Translations under genes and position numbers: made by a program
Source: Cavenderia fasciculata
Lineage: Eukaryota > Evosea > Eumycetozoa > Acytosteliales > Cavenderiaceae
Assembly: GCF_000203815.1 (NCBI RefSeq)
Contig: NW_004457624.1
Coordinates: 744,001 to 808,000 of the forward strand
Reading direction: 5' to 3'
DNA: 64,000 bases
Shown: positions 59,821 to 64,000 of the stretch, one piece after another
Layout: each line of letters opens with the position of its first letter
Numbering within the stretch: the stretch's first letter is position 1
The notes under the pieces: model-generated
The model's database searches: none
What the model was told of the DNA's origin: nothing
The model's input: only the letters and a program-made list of their open reading frames with translations

Positions 59821-61744
59821 ATGGAATCAATAGTTAAAGATTGTATATCGAATATAACAGGTATTTGTAGAATATGTAATCAAAAGATAATATTATCATC
59901 TGATGATGTTAATGATGGAAGTGGTGTAACATCATCACATCAACAGACAATGATCAATCATTATTTAGATTGTATCGATTCATTTAAATCGGTATTGTTA
60001 AATATCAATTATAATAGTAAACTTGTCGATCATGATCATCAAGATAGTAATATTAGTAGTAGTTCAAGAAAGAGAAAGAAGATTGAAAATGTATCGCCAT
60101 CAGACCCGACAACTATTACATCTTCATCATCAAATCATTATTGTATGTTTTAAATTTATTCTACAATAATATTAGGGATATTAATAGATGTATACTAATG
60201 ATTACAATTATTGTATTATAGTTAAAGATTCATTATTTAGAGTATCAATGATATCAATATTACTACACGAACATTTTAATCAAAGTGTAATGAGTCTATT
60301 GATGACTTGTAAAGATGCTATGAAATGGAAGGATACTGTTGTATTCCCAAGCCTACCTTCTATTGATGCGATAGAATTGTACAAGAATAATGGAAGAATC
60401 AATCAACTACCTCGACGATACAATGGAGTATATATTATGAATTTTAGAGATAGAGAGTATTTCAAAGAGAATGTCGATGGTTTAATCAATCATCATTGTA
60501 GAGAACTAAACTATCTAATTGATGAACCGATACCAGCTGGATTTATACCAGATCACTTTACAAAGATTAGAGTGTGTGGAGAGATAGAAGTTGGATCAAT
60601 ACCACCATTCACAACTCACCTCTCTCTTGGGTTAGACAAGAACCAACAAGAGATTTATAAAGAACTCTTTCCAAATACATTAGAGGCACTCAATATCATA
60701 AATGAAGTGATTTGTAAACACTCAAACCTCGATGATCTCTTACCACACAATATAAGTGCGCTTGAAATAACATACAGTTTGGTGCAACCCTATCTCTTTA
60801 AACTCAAGAAACTAAATAGTCTCGCCATTCGAAACTTTGGACACAAAGACCATGACAATGAAAAGATAGAAATTCGCGCTGGAACTATACCAAATACAAT
60901 CGAACATTTAAATCTTCGTAATTGGACTTTTGAGAACGGATCGATCCCATCGAGTGTAAAGTACCTTGAAATCAACCTCACCAATAACCCATTCAGATCT
61001 ATCCCTCCTTCTGTCAAATACCTATATGGGTTTTGTTACGAACCGACAACACTCTTAAAAGGGTCAATTCCTTCATCCATCACAGATCTTGGTTTGGAGG
61101 GCCATTCGAGATAGATATCTCTGGAAGCATCCCATCGTCGGTCACCTCGTTGAAACTGGTAGAAGTTGAACATATTTCCATTTTACAAGAGCTGGATAAT
61201 ATTTCCAAACTATCCCTGACTCATTGTGAATTGAAACTCGATGCAAGTCAATCCCCAAAGAATATAGAGTATTTTGGCTTTTTTTCCAACTATATCCGTA
61301 CATCTATTCCACCTTCAACAAAATATTTGGATTATGGTATATTTCATGATAAACCCAAAGCCAATGATATTCCAAATGGAGTTACTCATATTAGATTTGG
61401 TAAGTTGTTCAATGGAATCTAGGAAAAGAACCGAATCGTTTAATGTTTAAAATATTAAGATTTTTATCTTTTATTATATTTTAGATATTGATCAAGCATT
61501 AGTTCCAAGATTTATTCCAGACAGTTGCGAGTATTTGGAATTTCCATACCACTATAACAAAGCACCACTTTGGAAGGCTATACCAAAACATTTGAAAGCT
61601 GTCTCTTGTAATCCTTGTTGTCAGAATATCAGCCAAAATATTCCGCCATCCATCAAACAAACATGCGCAAATATGCCTCATCAAGCAAGTATTTGGGCTG
61701 ACGACTTTATATTCAAGGAAGAAGACTGGTATCTAGAAATATAA
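59821..61744 (+). pseudogene. Array B unit B2 with a one-base deletion
   Basis: Exons 59821..60142, 60222..61399 and 61485..61744, with all splice sites intact. Exon 1 carries CRIC, an enlarged loop (about 29 residues) and MINHYLDC, then SSSSRKRKKIEN. The LRR exon matches B1 until about 61100, where GGAGGGCCATTCGAG replaces the expected GGA-GGN-CCA-TTC-GAG. One base is missing, and a TAG follows at 61112. The sequence beyond stays open in the shifted frame (GPFEIDISGSIPSSVTSLKL to the cap exon), showing the break is recent or a sequencing error. As written, a protein truncated inside the repeats, about 405 residues, would be made. Confidence 0.7.
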
Positions 61745-61850
61745 CATCACTGAATAAAAAATTTACATAAAAATGACACAACAAATCTCATATCGGTATC
61801 TATCTTTTGAATACATATTCTTAAAGCTAACCGTATTTAAATTAAACTAA

Positions 61851-63786
61851 ATGGAATCAATAGTTAAAGATTGTATATCGAATATAACAGGTGTTTGTAG
61901 AATATGTAATCAAAAGATAATATTATCATCTGATGATGATGATGATATACATCAACAATCAATGATCAATCATTATTTAGATTGTGTCAATTCATTTAAA
62001 TCGGTATTGTTAAATATCAATAATAGTCGTAAACATGTCGATCATAGTAATAATCTTAAACATGTCGATGATAATCTTCATCAAGATATATTACGAAGAA
62101 AGAGAAAGAAGATATCATCAATGTCATCCTCCTCGACATCTATCCCTTCATCATCAACAAATCATTATTGTACGATATTTATTGTTAGTTATCTTCATCA
62201 TGATTGTTTACTAATGATTATTCTTGTATAGTTCAAGATTCATTATTAAGAATATCAATGATATCAATATTATATCGTGAAGATGATAACGAAAGTGTAA
62301 TGAATCTATTGATGACTTGTAAAGATGCTATGAAATGGAAGGATACTGTTGTATTCCCAAGATTACCTTCTATTAATACAATAGAATCGTACAAGAATAA
62401 TGGAAGAATCAATCAACTACCTCGACGATACAATAGAGTAGATATCGAGAGTCTATATTATGAATGTTAGATAGAGATTATTTCAAAAAGAATGTCGATG
62501 GTTTAATCAATCATCATTGTAGAGAACTAAACTATTTCATTAATGATCCAATACCAGCTGGATTTATACCAGATCACTTTACAAAGATTCAAGTTTGTGG
62601 ACGGATAGAGGTTGGATCAATACCACCATTTACAACACACCTTCTGATTGGGTCGTCGCGATACCCACAAGAGATATATAAAGAACTATTCCCAGATACA
62701 TTAGAGATGCTCGATACCGCGTACGGAGTGATTGGGGAACACTCAAACCTCGACGATCTTGTGCCACACAATATAAAGGTGCTTTATATTGCATCCAATT
62801 TGGTTCATCCCTATCTCTTAAAACTCAAGAACTTATATTTAATGACCACTTACGATATTCAAGATGGTGAAGGACATGGATATATTCGCATTGGAAATAT
62901 ACCCAAAACAATCGAGTATTTATATCTTAACAATTGTACAGTTGAGAGTGGATACACTCTTCCATCAAGTATCAAGTACTTCTCAATCAACCTCACTAAA
63001 AACTCACCCCAATGTATTCCCTCATCTGTAAAGTACCTATTTCTTGTTTGTCAAGGCCCTACAGTCCTCTTGAAAGGATGGGTCCCTTCGTCAGTAACAG
63101 ATCTCAGATTAGATGGCCAATTCCAACTAACAATAGGAAGCATCCCATCGTCAGTCATCACATTGTCACTGACTGGTTTTGATGTCTCCCCACACGCTTC
63201 AACCATTCCAGATAGCGTTAATTCATTAATTATCAATGGATTAGATTGTCAATTCGATGCAACTCTCTATACAAGTAGCATCAAGTATTTTGGTATGTTA
63301 GGAAAGTACCCTTTCTCAATCAAATCGTGTATTCCACCATCGACAAATTATTTTGATTACCAATCCAGCTATATATCTCAATGGAATGCCAATGATATTC
63401 CAAATGGAGTTACTCATATTAGATTGGGTATGTAACAAATCAGCAGATATCGTAATAGATTATATAGATATAACAGATATTTTATTTTCAACCAACTATT
63501 TATAGGGTATAACTTTAATAAAGAATTGATTACAGGTTTTATTCCAGACAGTTGTGAGTATTTGGAATTATCCTACATTTATAATGAAGCACCACTTTGG
63601 AAAGCTGTACCAAAACAATTAAAAACTATCCGTTGCAATCCAAAGTGTTCTGTGATGAGCAAAAATATTCCAGCTTCTATCAACCAAACACCTAAAACCA
63701 GGGCACATGAAGGAGGGAGTACATGGGATGCTAACTTTAGATACCTTGGTTTATGGAGAAAGACAGACTGGTATATGAATATTTAA
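61851..63786 (+). pseudogene. Array B unit B3 with an early frameshift
   Basis: Exons 61851..62169, 62232..63427 and 63506..63786, with splice sites intact. Exon 1 has CRIC, a poly-Asp loop and MINHYLDC, a duplicated HVDH/HVDD stretch, then RRKRKKI. In exon 2 the frame fails at about 62450. After RRYNRVDIES the text TATATTATGAATGTTAGATA resembles the B2 version (YIMNFRDRE) but is out of frame, giving TAG at 62468. It resembles two slightly offset versions of the same segment joined together. The remaining repeats and cap are open in the new frame (LDRDYFKKNVDG to the stop). As written the gene gives a short protein with only the zinc finger and F-box-like part. Confidence 0.7.
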
Positions 63787-64000
63787 CAAATAAAAGAAGA
63801 ATAGTCAAAAATAAATAAACAGAAGAATTAAATAAATAATTTATTATACTTTTTTAACACCAGCATTCAAAAAGAGAGAGGTTGATATGTGTCTACTCGA
63901 CACCAATAACTCACTAATTTAATTAATTATATTTGCTCTCTACACTCAAACAAAGAGTAATCAATTAACTTTGTTTTATTTTTTAAAGCGTTAAATTGTA
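63787..64000. other. 3' flank of array B, no gene seen
   Basis: AT-rich 214 bp after the B3 stop, to the window end. No coding or family sequence is recognisable. Confidence 0.5.

Overview
The window is nuclear DNA of a dictyostelid social amoeba. The signs are AT-rich intergenic DNA, short AT-rich introns (about 55-110 bp) with GTATGT/GTAAGT donors and T-rich acceptors, runs of Asn, Gln and Ser codons, an expanded FNIP/leucine-rich-repeat family, modular polyketide synthases, and a standard set of eukaryotic housekeeping genes. Coding GC is higher than I would expect for D. discoideum, so a group 1 or 2 dictyostelid (Cavenderia or Heterostelium type) is my guess. I cannot name the species from sequence alone. 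I saw no tRNA, rRNA, CRISPR array or transposon.

Layout. 1-6.0 kb: an F-box-like/FNIP gene (+), a LOA1-like acyltransferase (-) and an enoyl-CoA hydratase/HIBCH-family mitochondrial protein (-). 6.5-7.7 kb: a small gene of unknown function and a truncated inverted copy of an FNIP-family first exon. 7.9-16.4 kb: FNIP array A on the + strand. Two of its units are fused in frame into one predicted 1178-residue protein, two more units are intact, and a relic follows. 16.7-31.8 kb: TRAPPC13, a type I membrane protein, two further FNIP genes (one broken), CCT4, mitochondrial TrpRS, an unrecognised helical protein and a hotdog thioesterase. 31.8-36.4 kb: about 4.5 kb with no convincing gene. 36.4-38.9 kb: a multi-pass membrane protein with an Asn-rich head. 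39.2-56.2 kb: two type I polyketide synthases on the minus strand, with an unrelated + strand gene between them. 57.5-63.8 kb: FNIP array B, with one relic, one intact unit and two frameshifted units.

The most distinctive content is the pair of FNIP arrays. Each unit has three exons. Exon 1 carries a small C-x2-C...H-x3-C zinc motif resembling the Rad18-type UBZ ubiquitin-binding finger, then a low-complexity linker ending in a basic RKRKK patch. Exon 2 carries an F-box-like start and the FNIP/LRR repeats. Exon 3 is a conserved C-terminal cap. Arrays A and B share exons 2 and 3 but have clearly different exon 1 modules. The arrays show fusion, inversion, truncation, frameshift and sequence homogenisation, so they look like a fast-evolving family of possible ubiquitin-ligase adaptors. 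That function is inference.

The two PKS genes share the order KS-AT-DH-(degenerate MT)-ER-KR-ACP with no thioesterase or chalcone-synthase-like tail. The first is intact. The second has lost the catalytic histidine of the KS HGTGT motif and carries two frameshifts in DH that sum to three bases, so it is probably decaying or contains assembly errors. The two share a nearly identical AT segment, intron included, which looks like gene conversion.
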